Source of the DNA: Panonychus citri
Taxonomy: Eukaryota; Arthropoda; Arachnida; Trombidiformes; Tetranychidae
Assembly: GCF_014898815.1 (NCBI RefSeq)
Contig: NW_026515521.1
Coordinates: forward strand, 434,001 to 498,000
DNA: 64,000 nucleotides
Direction: 5' to 3'
Position numbers and translations under genes: made by a program. Below, one piece after another: positions 1 to 11,274 of the stretch. Position 1 is the first letter of the stretch; every line of letters begins with the position of its first letter. The notes under the pieces are model-generated. The model saw only the letters and a program-made list of their open reading frames with translations. It searched no databases and was not told the origin of the DNA.

Positions 1-99
1 TTATATAAAGGGAAATTCTTATTTTCACAACAAAGTCTACGAAATTATTCGTACGATATTATTTGAAAATACTTGTACTTTTGATGTCCCCTGATACTC

Positions 100-149
100 C
101 AAGCACTGCTGACCGCACAGGGTTTCCCCCGTCTCGGTAGCAGTGCTTG
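100..149. repeat. GC-richer hairpin near the left edge
   Basis: An 11 bp perfect inverted repeat (CAAGCACTGCT at 100-110, its complement at 139-149) with a further inner CCG/CGG pairing surrounds a C-rich loop. It is much richer in GC than the surrounding DNA. It lies about 85 bp upstream of the first TATA-like site of the small gene at 354. It does not fold as a tRNA. It may be part of a transposon end or a structured RNA; function unknown. Confidence 0.5.
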
Positions 150-233
150 AAGCCTTGTATGTTCTTACCTTTTAATGTTGCTTCCTTGGCGTCCAAAATA
201 CGAATGAGCATTGTTAACATCTTTTGTGCCTAC

Positions 234-287
234 TATAAATACGCGCATGCGCAGTTTCAAAGTGGGCGTGGTCAAAAATTATATAAG
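234..287 (+). promoter_or_regulatory. TATA-like promoter region of the 354-737 gene
   Basis: TATAAATA at 234-241 and TATATAAG at 280-287 flank a GCGCATGCGC palindrome (242-251) and a GGGCGTGG GC-box-like motif. The second TATA lies about 75 bp before the ATG at 354, a normal spacing for a short 5' UTR. The reading as a promoter is inference from motif and position. Confidence 0.4.
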
Positions 288-353
288 TCATTCATCTAAT
301 CTACAGGTTTTACTTAATTAATTTATCAGCATTATCATTATTTACATTTTACA

Positions 354-737
354 ATGGCTAAGCAGTGGCGCAAAACTAATAAAGAGAAAGCAAAACTACG
401 AACAGCTGAAGTAGCAGAGAAAATGAAGGAGAAAGGACTAGCTGATCCAAAAATAGCAAAAAAAGCGGCGAAAAAGGCCAGGAAGGAGAAGAACAGAGCC
501 ACAAGAGATATGGCTAAGGCCATAGAGATGTTTTCAACAGCCACCGCTAATTATAACAAAGAAACAGCTGAGAAAGTTGAAAAAGAACGTGAGAAGGCAC
601 GAGAGGCTAAACAGAAAGCTATAAATGCTTTTTCTAAGGCCCAAGAAAGCGCAGCTGTAGCTGAATCAATGGCTGGAAAAGTGATTTCCCAGCCTTTAAA
701 TGCAGAGAAGGAACTTCTCAAAAGACTCTATCAATAG
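354..737 (+). CDS. small Lys/Ala/Glu-rich coiled-coil protein, unknown function
   Basis: A 127 aa single-exon reading frame starting at ATG 354 (context acaATGg) and ending in TAG. About half the residues are K, E, A or R, in long helix-forming stretches with heptad-like spacing, so a charged coiled coil or nucleic-acid-binding helix is likely. There is no signal peptide, membrane segment or domain I recognise. It has its own TATA-like elements and sits just beyond the broken 3' end of a gypsy pol gene on the opposite strand, so it may be an accessory gene of another mobile element or a host gene. No family assigned. Confidence 0.45.
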   Translation: MAKQWRKTNKEKAKLRTAEVAEKMKEKGLADPKIAKKAAKKARKEKNRATRDMAKAIEMFSTATANYNKETAEKVEKEREKAREAKQKAINAFSKAQESAAVAESMAGKVISQPLNAEKELLKRLYQ

Positions 738-884
738 TCTTTTCTGTAAATATTGTATATACAACCCATAGGCGAAGCAGCTTTTTCAGTACCCTATGTG
801 GTGGCCAGTAAAATCCATCTCCTCCTCCTCGTGGTACTGGCTGGGTCTTGCCAACGGAGCTCTGGTGTATCAGTCAAGTCAGGT

Positions 885-3040
885 TTAGAGCCGATTCAAA
901 GAGTTTATCACATCCTCTGTTAGTCTAGACCAGGTAAATCTCCAGCTGATAATAGTTATCATTTTTCTTATTCCAATGTGACCAAATTGGTTATGTACAA
1001 TTTCCAAGAGTTTCAGCCTCAGCGATTCAGGTAATATTAATTTTCCTTTTCGATTTTTATCCAATTTATAATAAAGTCCATCAGAGTTAATCAGCAGTTT
1101 ATCAGCATCAGCAAGTGTTAATTGTTCAGCTTTCAGTTCAGCAACAGCAATAAAGTTAACCAGCTTAATTGGATAATCAGTTTCGACAGCAAGTACAGGG
1201 TCACGTGACAGGTAATCAGCTTCAGCGTTTTCTTTTCCTGGTCGATATTTGATATCAAAATCATATTGTCCCAAGAAAAATGCCCATGAAAATAATCTAG
1301 AGTTCGGTTTATCGATTTTACGAATCGATTTCAGCGCAATATGATCAGTGATAACAGTGAATTTTCTATTATAAAGATAATGATGCCAGAATTTGATTGA
1401 TTCGACCACAGCCAGACACTCAAGGTGAGTTACAGGGTAATTGATTTGATAATTTGTTAATTTTTTTGAAAAGTAACCAATCGGGTGTAACTTGTTATTG
1501 TCATCAGGTTGCTTAAGAACAGCTCCCAGCCCAATTTTGCTTGCATCAGTTTCTAATATCAGATCAGCGTTTGGATTATAAATTTGAAGAATAGGGTCAG
1601 AGGTTAATAATAATTTGATTTGATCGAAAGCGTGTTGACAATCGCAAGTCCAATCAAATTTCGAATCTTTTCTGAGTAAATTATGAATCGGTTCTAATAT
1701 TTGAGTAATATTATTAATAAACTTTCGATTGTAATTAACTTTACCAAGAAAACGACGAACATCTTTTAAACATTTAGGTGGTTTGAGTTCGAGAATCGAA
1801 TTGATATTGTTGTTCAGAGGATAAATGTGATTAGGAGATAAACGATAACCCAGGTAATGTACATTTGTTTGAAATAGTTGCGATTTATCAAAATTCAATT
1901 TGATATTTTCCTTTTTTACAGCAGATAATAATTGTGATAAATGATTAATATGAGTATTGGAATCGGGTGAAAAGACGATAATATCATCCATATAATTGTG
2001 ACAGAAATTAGTTAATGAATATTTTTCGAGCATGTTTCGAATTGTTCGTTGAAATATCGCAGGAGCGTTTTTCAGGCCGAAGGGCATAACTAGCCATTCG
2101 AAATGACCATTCTGAGTTACAAAAGCGGTCTTAGGGATGTCACTTTCTCTAACTTTGATATGCCAAAAACCTGACCTGATATCGAAGATACTAAAGCATT
2201 TAATATTATGTAAACGGTCAATAATATCTTCTATCCTTGGCATCGGATATTTATCAGGTAAAATTTTATCGTTCAATTTACGATAATCTATACAAAATCT
2301 TGTTTTCGCATTATCTTCCTTTTTGAAAGCTAAGGTAACAGGAGAAGCGTAAGGTGAGTATGATGGGCGGATGAGATTATTGAGTAAAAGGGATTGAACT
2401 TCAGAGTTAATTGTTTCATGGTTAGTTGATCGGTAAGGTTTTGAATTAATGGGAATATTAGTTATTAGTTCGATGATACACTCAGCATTGGGAATACAAC
2501 CAATATCAAATTTTGATTCAGCGAAACAAGTTTGGTAACTTGTTAACAGTTTAACAATTTCAGCATTCGTATCATTCAATTTACTAATAATATTAATATG
2601 TAAATTATCAGGAAGATCAGTCGGTGGGGGAATTAAGCTAATTGTTGTTGGTAACTTAGGATTAGTTGCTTGTTGGGTAATATGATAATTAGAGTCGCAT
2701 TGTAGATTAAACATCCAAATAGAATCTAATCCTAAAAGAATATCAATAGGAAGACAATCAGAAATATAAACATAAATACAATTTGTAATTAACCCAATAG
2801 TTAATTTGATTTTGCTCAGACTTGAAATTTGACCAACTCCTATTATCGTAGAAAAGTTTAATGATTTTAAATTAATTGATCCAGTTCCTAATTTTTTTAT
2901 TATTGATTCACTTATGAGAGAAATATTCAAACCAGGATCATATAAGATCGAAACTTCATTCGAGTTGATGATTCCCTTAATAATAATATGAGATGGTTTA
3001 GTTTCAAGTCGACCATTCAGTTTAAGTGAACGGATTGAGA
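885..3040 (-). pseudogene. pol: gypsy pol: protease, RT, RNase H, broken integrase
   Basis: The frame stays open from about 3040, overlapping the end of gag in another frame, so pol is probably made by frameshifting. An aspartic protease motif lies near 2930-2955, where the usual DTG/DSG triad reads DPG. The reverse transcriptase shows FCIDYRKLN and the catalytic YMDD box (about 1995-2005). RNase H follows with LETDASKIGLGAVL, then the gypsy-typical NAEADYLSR. Integrase begins with the first His pair (HNQFGHIG) but a stop at 885-887 comes before its Cys pair and catalytic DDE core. A loss-of-function truncation. Confidence 0.88.
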
Positions 3041-3963
3041 ATCATTTGAATGATTATCATCTACAGAATTAGATGATTGTTGAACATAATTAACTTTTCG
3101 TTGGTGTTGATGATGATTGTGATGATGATTAATATTATGATTGTTGTTATGATGATGAGGTTGATGTTGATGTTGTCTCTCTTGTCTGATTGGACAATCT
3201 TCTTTCCAATGCATTTGGTTTGGCTTACCTGCATTTTCACATATCCAACAAGCTGATTTTGGTTGTCGCTTGACAAATTGTCTATTTTCATTATTATTAT
3301 TATTTCTATTATTAATAATAGATGGCAATCGATTACCTTGATTTTGTTAAATTTACCTTGATTATGATGATAACTCGGTAGCTGATTTTCAGCAGATTTT
3401 GCAATCGCAAAGAATTGATCATAAGTATTAATTCGATGACCTAAAAAACAATTTCGAAGTTGATCATTAAGACCTTCGATTAAAAGAACAACAGCTTGGG
3501 ATTCAGATAATAAGGCTAAATTAGCTAATCTTCTTTTCTCTTCAAAATATTCAGTAACATTTTTCTTGTGATGAAACTTCAATCTTACGCATTCCTCCAG
3601 TGGTTCAATAGCTTTTATCCCAAACCTATTAATAAGTTTTGACTTAATTGTGAACCAATCGCAATTATCTCTTTCATAGAGGTAAAAGTTCAGAGCGTCG
3701 CCATCTAAATATTCATTCAATAAGTCAACAATATCTTCATCAGACCAATTGTATCTTCTTGCTGCTGACTCGTACATCTTACACCAATTCTCAATGGTAA
3801 CATTTTTCTTGATTCCATCAAATATATGAAGTCGAGGTTTGTGTACTAATTGATTAACAATCGGTTGAGACGTAATAATATTATTCGGTGAGAGTGAAAT
3901 TGATGGTGAAGATTTAGCTGCATAATAATTAGATGTTGATGGTTGATCGTCTCCACTTGCCAT
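3017..3963 (-). pseudogene. gag: gypsy gag, frameshifted
   Basis: The gag polyprotein starts at ATG 3963 (MASGDDQPS...). A capsid-like helical region (about residues 45-190) contains the retrotransposon-gag signature around FYLYERD and LIEGL. Near 3330-3350 the frame breaks at an ATCAAGGTAA motif repeated at a 20 bp offset. The continuing frame (to 3017) carries the nucleocapsid zinc knuckle with spacing C-x2-C-x9-H-x4-C, longer in the middle than the common x4 type, then His/Asn-rich sequence. Gag overlaps pol in a different frame. The 20 bp duplication is enough to explain the break. Confidence 0.8.
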
Positions 3964-6544
3964 TTTGATTATTGAAATTGAGAAAATTTAATTTTGTTGA
4001 TAATTTTAATAATAATAATAATAATAATCAGAAAAAGAGAAAAAGAAAGAGAAAGATATGAAAGAAGCGAACAGAATCTAATTATCGCAATGAGAGAATT
4101 CAGCAACAGCACAAATTGATCGAAATTGATCAGCAGAATTGAACAAAAACAACGAGATAACCGACGAAGCACAGAATTGGACTTTATCCTGTCGACTTAT
4201 AATAACTTTGGTTATTATTCAGAGAAAACAGAAAACAGTAAAACAGAATAACAGAAAAACAGAAAAACTGTAAATAAGAAATTTTAATGTTGACACTTTG
4301 TTGGTCAGAATCCAATTAATTCAATCAAATTGATTACGTGTAATTATAAGGAGCCTAATTATTGTTAAACAACAATTAGAATTTAAGTTAACAGTTAAAT
4401 GTATCCCGTGTAAATTTATCATAGAGAAAGAAAGAGAAAAAGAAAGAGGAGAGAAAGGGAAAGATTTGGTTGATTGTTTCTCTTTCCTCATAAAATGATA
4501 ATATCTTTTCATCATTACATATAATTAAAGTTAACTTACTAATTAGATTAAAGCTTCCTATTAGCAGTCAGTTCAAGTTGCTTACTGATTTATTGGTTGA
4601 GGACAATTTATATTTATACTCTCAAAGGATCATCAACTCAAACTTAACATTTGATTAGAGTAAAATTTCCCATCAAAAGTCAGTGAGAGTGATTCACTGT
4701 TCCAAGATGCTTGATACCAAATAAGGATTCCCACTCACAACTCGTGATTAGAATAAAACCTTCCCATCACAGAGTTAAGTTAAAGTTAAAAACTTGGAGC
4801 ATGAGTATTAGCACGTTACCAAATATGCCTGTGACTAGAGTTATGTTTCGTAACAAGGTTATTTAGAAGTCAAAAGGTTTAAGGAAGGGGTGCAATTTTA
4901 GTTGCCAAATTCACTTGAGACTAGATTTAATATTCCCGTCAACAAGTAGACACATGAATTTAAACATTATAAAAGTTGAGTAACCGCATAAAGGTTAAAT
5001 TAACATCAGAATTGCCAATTTGACTATTAAACAAATCGTAAAGGGTTTCACCTTCTTTAACCTAGAAGCAATGTAATTGTTACCATGAGTTGATTATGAA
5101 TCAGGAATAAAAGAAATACTTATCTCACTTTATCGGTGGTCAAGTGTTGATCCAATGTTGATTTATGGTTCTAATGAGGTTGTTTAGCACAGTCGTAACA
5201 AGAATACGCTTAATAGTTTTTTAAATGAATCGTCCAATTAGTTAATCAATTTAGTTCCATAATCATTTTGGCGATTTCGATGATTTGGTATATTATATTA
5301 CCGTTAGGATTTGTTTGATTTGAAATTATTTATTCTTTATTTAATGTTCTTAATTTTTAATGTAAATTGTCTTCATTAATAAACGTTTGACGATGGGTGG
5401 TAATATATACGATATACTTATCTTATTCCTTATTTGTTGATGGATTCGTATGTCATTGATTATACTTTTATTCGTAACTTTAACAAAATGTAATATTTTA
5501 AATCGCTTAACCCCACAAATTGGAATTTGTTTTATTCTTTGTTGATAAAAACACAATTCAATATTAAATTAATGATAATTCACGTAAATGTTTGATAATT
5601 CACTTTATTTTCTTGGCTAATTTTAACACGTTATCGTTTAAAGCACTTATTATATTTTATCCGATTACTAATAAGTTTTGAAGGAGTGAAATTGGTGCTT
5701 GATGCACCGTAGATCGGGTTGATGATAATGATGCGGTTTGTTCATCAGTTTGAAAATTTCACTTTATATGTAATTAGGTGGAAGCCCAATGTCACAAAAC
5801 GCACATCACTAATTTATTTGAGTTAATTGTAATATATATATAAGGTGGGACAGCAACAGCAACAGTAACAGCCAGAAATTCAGCAATGGAAACGATTAGT
5901 TTGATTTCACAAAATATGAATTCCAATTAATTCACTTCCTTGGAAATAAACCAAATCGATTCCTGAAAATTAAATTAATTAACTAAATCAACTTGATTTA
6001 AAATTAAAACAAATTAACTTTATTAAATTAAATTAGAATCAAACATATTAATTAGTTGAACCTTCACCATCAAAAGCTAATGATTGATTGACCCTGTTGT
6101 TGTTGTTGTTGTTTACCATCATCATCAACAATGAAATCAATTAATAAAAATGATCGTTGTTGTTAATCAACACTCAACAATTAAATCAAATGTTATTTAC
6201 AAAAACAACCGCAACAATCAGCACCATCAAAATTTACAACAATTAGTTAATTACCAAAATTAAATGTAGGGGAAAAGTAGGAGGCAGAGAAAGAGAAAAA
6301 GTAAACAAAAGAAAGAGAAATGAAAGAGAAAAAGAAAGAGGAATCAAATCAAAGGAAAGAGAAGAAGAAAGAGGAATTAATATCCCTTTGATTTCCTTTC
6401 TCCAATTTCTTTACATTACATATAATATTCGCATATACTATTTATTCACTAGCGTTTTAAAAAAGACTGCCGAATCCGGCTCGACGGACCAAAATGTTGT
6501 AAACTTATGTGACCTCTGGTTCACCTTTTAAAAGAATTCACAAT
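3964..6544. other. noncoding, AT-rich; no gene seen
   Basis: No convincing reading frame on either strand. It holds an (AAT)n tract near 4010-4030, A/G-rich tracts at 4030-4060, 4420-4470 and 6280-6375, and a short CAACAG repeat near 5850-5870. It should contain the 5' LTR/leader of the gypsy element if one survives, but no repeat partner was found. Confidence 0.5.
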
Positions 6545-8476
6545 TTATTCATTTTGTTCATGTAGATGTTGTTGGGATAAGGTCCCCACTCTAACTAATA
6601 CAATTTCAGTTATATTTTTATCATCATCTTCTTTATCTTCATCCTCATCTCCATCCTCATCATCATGGTGTAAATTTATTATGTCAAAATCTTTACATTC
6701 TTTAGAAAAGGTCACGATATTAAATTGAATGTCACTTCGGCCACAGTCAAAAGAATCGATTAAGTTGGCTTTGTCCCCTGTAACGAGAGTAATCAGCTCC
6801 GTTCCAATGTACCGATAGACAAATGAGTTTCTCGGATCATAAACGTATACGTCGAGACAACATGTATCTCGTTTTTGAGACACTCTGGTATTGATGGCCA
6901 CATGGACAACCTTCTAAATTACACCATGTTTCCAGGATGCTTCGATTTATCAAATCAGTGACTTCAAGGTCAAATACGGGCCTGTCAATGTCGATCATAA
7001 AGATTTGGAAGCTCCGTGGTTGTTGATGATAATGGAGATTAAGATCTCGACAGCTCCTAGAAAAAGTTAATAAAAAAAATAAAAGTTATTAGAAAAAGTA
7101 GAAAGAACGTGAAGAAGCAAATTTAATTGGGCTACTTACCAGTTAAAGTAAACTAGGCCTACTGCTGGAATGACGTTGGGAGCGATGACATTGTAAAGCC
7201 CAATTATTGAAGAAAAAATCGAAATTTGCTCTTGATTGAGACCAGCCTTGAACTCTTCGAAGGTATCGTTCCATTTGAATTCAGACGCGGCCATGGCATA
7301 AACATAACCAGTAGATAACTCTCTATCCAATTGGCCTCGAAGCATTGAACTTTCTGAACGATAGCTTACGGTTGATGAAGATGACGATGATGACCGACTT
7401 ATTTGAGTCGATGTTGACGGTTGAGGTGGTTCTGGTTCATCTGATTGTCTCGATTGAGTTGAGGATCTCCGAGGAGAAACTTGTCGAGGTTCTGGTGTTT
7501 GTGATCTTTGAGTCGATGTAGGTGATGTGGGGAGAGATGTTGTAGGTGATGTTGGGAGAGATGTTGTAGGTTTTTGACGTCGAGTCGCTCTCTCACCAGC
7601 ATTACCTCCATTTGTCTCTGCTCTTCGCGAGCATTGAGTTCGAGCTGGTCTCTCCATTGTTGATGATGTTGACGTTGTTGGTTGTGGTGGTGGTGGTGGT
7701 GGTGGTGGTGGTGATCCATAATTAAACAATGTTTTTAAATGACTGAATTCACACTGAAAAGAAGACAAAAAAAGCACGTTAATGTTAGTTGATTGAAAAC
7801 AAGAATGAAAATGAAAAAAAAGCGAAACTAACTGGATTAATGAACCAAACGCTTATTGATGATGATAAATTGAAAAGCGGAATCTTCTCATCAAATCGTT
7901 TTGAAATAAGATCAGGATCATCTTTGCTCTCAAGATAAACCATGATGTTTAAGAGGCAATGATCAGCTCCATCGATTGAAGAAACTGAGAGGATTTGAAA
8001 ATTCGATAAGTATCTGAGAAGTTCTGTAAGAAGAGAAATTGAATTAATTAGTTTAATTGGTTATGTAGAATCGCTAATGATGAAATTTAATATTTAACTT
8101 ACTTTTATCTCTTCGCGAAAGAGGTCTAATTATCCTTGGGGGTGGGTTTGATCCTATGATTCTCTCATTTACACCATCATCTTGTTTGGCATAAAAGGAT
8201 AAAAAACATCCAGAAACGGTGAAGTAAAAATAAGGTATTTCCACCCTGAAGGGTCTCCTCGGAATTGTTGGGTCAACCAGGACGTGACTTTTCACATAAA
8301 TTTCGATGTTGTATGCGGTCAAGAAAATTGTGGCAAATCTACTTTTATAAAGGGGTTTGTACATGGCAAAAAAATCTGAAAAGAAAAAGACAGAGAAAAA
8401 GCAAATTAATGATGTGAAAGGGATAAGAGGTAATATGATTCAACTTACTTTGATATGATTGATAAATTTTCGACAT
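6545..8476 (-). CDS. six-exon gene of unknown function with SP/SR-rich linker
   Basis: Exons read 8449-8476, 8103-8375, 7833-8023, 7140-7753, 6978-7056 and 6545-6913. All introns are 67-108 bp with GT...AG ends, and the summed length (1554 nt) is exactly 518 codons, so the model is coherent; the last intron (donor GTATTT) is the least certain. The 517 aa product starts MSKIYQSYQ. It has an N-terminal hydrophobic/beta-like region, a proline run (P9), a Ser/Pro/Thr/Arg-rich linker, a second structured part around VYAMAASEFKW, and an Asp/Glu-rich acidic stretch near the C-terminus. No signal peptide or known domain recognised. Conserved splicing argues for a live gene rather than a relic. Confidence 0.6.
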
Positions 8477-8561
8477 AATTAACAACAATTAATATACAAT
8501 AACAGTGAATTAAAACAAATTGACATTGATTATTTACAATTTAAACTCTTGTTCACCACAT

Positions 8562-8655
8562 CAGCTGACGTAAATCAGCTGACCCAAAACAGCTGATCTT
8601 AGATGATTAGCCGGGAATTTCAATTTTTTCTTACACGGAAACTTGTCCGTGTAAG
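8562..8655. promoter_or_regulatory. E-box triplet plus perfect hairpin upstream of the 6.5-8.5 kb gene
   Basis: Three CAGCTGA motifs (CAGCTG E-box core) lie within about 40 bp (around 8562-8596), followed by a perfect 10 bp stem with a 6 nt loop: CTTACACGGA (8630-8639) and its complement (8646-8655). The cluster starts about 85 bp upstream of the ATG at 8476, so it could be the proximal promoter. That use is inference. Confidence 0.4.
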
Positions 8656-8926
8656 GTATTAATTTTTGATTTATTCGTATTTAAATTACTATATACAATA
8701 TTTTAATTAATTAAGATTCTTAATTAACGAGAAATTGCAAAAATTACAATTAAATAGCCTTTTGTCAACAATTTTAGGTCACACATAAAAATTGCATAAT
8801 TACCAAAAGTCTATAAAAAATTAATTAATAAAAAATTCATTCGGTGTTGATTGGCTGAAAAAAGCGGAAAATCCGAACGCAATTAATTACCTTTTATAGA
8901 AAAAAGGTGAGAACATAAAACAATGG

Positions 8927-9059
8927 ATTATCTTAGTCTATTTTTTCTACTTTTTAAAAGGTGAGAACATTGGTTAAACATCATTTTTTGCAAAAATAAA
9001 AGTAATGTTGACACGATGTTCTCACCTTTTAAAAAGACAAAAAAATCGACTAAGATAAT
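8927..9059. repeat. 133 bp foldback (long inverted repeat)
   Basis: The arm 8927-8970 (attatcttagtc... to ...ggtgagaacat) is matched by its complement at 9016-9059, with a few mismatches in the T/A runs. The ~45 bp between them also pairs partly (AACATCATTTTT against AAAAGTAATGTT), so nearly the whole element can fold on itself. A third, partial direct copy of the AAAAGGTGAGAACAT core lies at about 8901-8916. This looks like a foldback element or MITE remnant; a hairpin small-RNA precursor is an alternative. Confidence 0.65.
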
Positions 9060-9277
9060 TGAAGTATCTTATAAGATATTAGATGGCAATGATTAAAGAA
9101 ATTGACGAGACAAAATAATTAAAGCAATTACGAAATTCGAAAATTGCAAAATTGCAAAATTGAACAATTGGGATATCATGTAAATAAGTATTATTAGAAG
9201 TTGAACAATTAAATGAATCAACTAATCAGCTTCTTGAGGCGCAAATTGTCGGTCTGTCAATTCTCGTCGTCGACAAA

Positions 9278-9499
9278 TTATCGAAGCATGGAGGCTTGTA
9301 GTGCTCTTTCAGCGGAGTAGGAGCTGAAAGTGAGATTACACTTGATGCAAGCCAAAGTGAAATTTGATCTGATGTGTGCCCTAACTTCATAGTAGTCGGA
9401 CGATCGGTTTCGGTATCCGTTCTCAGTACAAAGTATACAAGCAGTAATCATCTTCATCTTGTTTGATTTAATGAATGTATTCTTAATAAAGTTGATCAT
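9278..9499 (-). CDS. small two-CxxC putative zinc-binding ORF
   Basis: A 73 aa frame from ATG 9499. It has two CxxC pairs, CILC at residues 21-24 and CIKC at 51-54, about 27 residues apart, as in small treble-clef or zinc-ribbon folds, and a basic N-terminus. It lies just downstream of the broken MULE-type transposase gene on the same strand, so it could be that element's C-terminal zinc finger or a separate gene. No intron or family match recognised. Confidence 0.35.
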   Translation of the reverse strand: MINFIKNTFIKSNKMKMITACILCTENGYRNRSSDYYEVRAHIRSNFTLACIKCNLTFSSYSAERALQASMLR

Positions 9500-9640
9500 T
9501 TTTGGTCTTTTTGGCCTTAAAGAGGAGTGAAAAGTTTTTTAATAATATTTGATGGTTTGATATTCATATTTTTTAATTACTGGAATACTACTGCGCATAG
9601 AAAAAATTAATAACAAAAAATTTATTAAATTAAAGATTAT

Positions 9641-11036
9641 TTACTGCGCATCTGAAAGAAATAAACATTGTTTGACCTTATCGATGAATTCTATGGATGA
9701 AATAATGTTTTCTGAATAATCTTTGGTCAGATTTAATATTCTTTGATTTATACCAGCGTACTTCTTGTTGAGTTTAGTTCTAGTTCCGTTAGAAGCGATA
9801 AGAATTTGCACTTCGTAGTTGTTCTGATGCTTGATTATTGTTTCGATAAACTGGTAGATATTCGCGTGATGACGGCCAACGGTTTTATTGAGAGCGGAAT
9901 GCCATCCTTCGACGTGGTTATTTGTCCTAGGGTCACGATCATCAAAGTGGTTCCAGATCTCTTTCGGAAAGCGAGCATCGTTTATTAAATAGGTTCGTTC
10001 GAAATAGTCCAAAAAGTTTTTGAAACTATCGTCAGCAGATGCTTCAGCTTTGATCTGATCATAAATTTTGTCGATGTCATCAACAATTAGAAACGGCAAG
10101 GCAGCGATTCTTTTTACGGCCATTTTAACATCACTATCATCTGATTTGTATCTTGGTACTAGTCCGTGTTTGCCAACGTTCCTCCAAATACTCTGACTGA
10201 AATGGAATAAACAGCATTTAAGTTGGCAAAACGGGAAAATTAGATTGATGGCCTTGATAGCAGATAGCTCAAAATCGGTGGTAAATTGTTCTGGTTGCCA
10301 GGTCAAATTTATCCCACTGCACAGGTCTTGGATAATCCGAGATAGTCGCGTATATGTGAGCATAGTTGAATCGGGAATCAGCGCGTAAACGGCCGGAATC
10401 ATTATTCCATTTTTCATTACATGCAGAGAATAGAGTGAGTGAAACAGATGCGGGACACTCTTAAAACTTCCGACAGAATATACATGATTTGCCTCACACA
10501 AGTATTTGAGAAAAGTGTCGGTGGCAAAATCTAATATCTTATCAACACCACCGTCAGAAATTTTATAAAACTTTTCAGTAGAACTTGATTGGAGATTTTC
10601 CGGAATGAGTATTTCATCTCGAGTTCGAGATAATGGTGGAAAACGCGAAGAACGAGCATGGCCAATAGTTTTTTGAGCTTGTCAAAAGTTTTTAATCCAT
10701 TGGCTATTTCATCAGCTGGCAACGAAAGAGATGATAAAACTTTTTCAGTTTCGTCATTGTAAACTGATTTGAGTTTACAATATGATGATTGGCCTGCAAT
10801 TGACTTGGCTCCATTTTTGTTCAATTTCAATCACTTTTTTAATATTTTGTTCATGATTGTGATCAGATTTTGATTTTAGATCACCAAAAAGTAGATTAAT
10901 TTTGCCCTTACAATTTTCATTCACACACCCAATAAGAGGTATCGCCTGAGGTTGATCTCTTTCGATAAACATTGTTTTCATAAATTAACAATTTACCACC
11001 TTTATTAGATTGCACGTATTTAAGGGAATCACTCAT
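9641..11036 (-). pseudogene. FLYWCH/MULE transposase-type gene, frameshifted
   Basis: From ATG 11036 the sequence encodes a FLYWCH zinc finger (KGGKLLIYENNVYRKR..., then YWVC, ENCKGK and DHNHEQ). The finger is split: the frame shifts inside a GTGTGTG run at about 10927-10932, consistent with loss of two bases. A second shift occurs at a six-A run near 10675-10685, after which the MULE frame runs to the stop at 9641. That part has the MULE transposase signatures TDFELSAIKA, CCLFHFSQSIWRNVG and TNNHVEGWHSALN. Such proteins occur in arthropod genomes both as MULE transposases and as domesticated genes. At least two frameshifts make this copy non-functional as read. Confidence 0.75.
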
Positions 11037-11274
11037 GTTGATCAAATAAAAAATGAGAGAAAATTATTGCAATTCGATCAGTTCGAAAGTTTGATCTAAA
11101 TTGATTCAGAAAATAGATCTTTAGAAAGTAGAGGAAATAAACCATGAACGAAAATTTCCATTGAAATTCATAAGTAAATTTAATTGTTCTAAATAGTTTA
11201 ATTTAAACGATTTAATTTTGCTCATTTGACTTTTGCTGTTTTGACTTTTGCTTTTCTGACCCTTTACCGTTTAG

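Larger units (their letters stand above)
885..3963 (-). mobile_element. truncated Ty3/gypsy LTR retrotransposon
   Basis: Gag and pol of one Ty3/gypsy element run right to left. Order is gag (3963 to 3017), protease, reverse transcriptase, RNase H and the very start of integrase, the order typical of Ty3/gypsy. The coding part stops inside the integrase zinc finger at about 885, so the integrase core is missing. Gag is frameshifted. No LTR pair could be recognised on either side. The copy is dead: it could not integrate on its own. Unrelated sequence with its own small gene begins at the truncation point. Confidence 0.9.

Noticed and set aside
139..149. Possible tRNA gene in the GC-rich hairpin at 100-149
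   Set aside because: No cloverleaf arms, anticodon stem or A/B box could be placed.
6466..6500. Motif CCGGCTCGACGGACCAAAA followed by TGTTGTAAAC, resembling a primer-binding/LTR junction of a minus-strand LTR element
   Set aside because: Suggestive of an LTR starting near 6494, but no second LTR copy or matching CA end was found, and a coherent spliced gene begins 50 bp further on.
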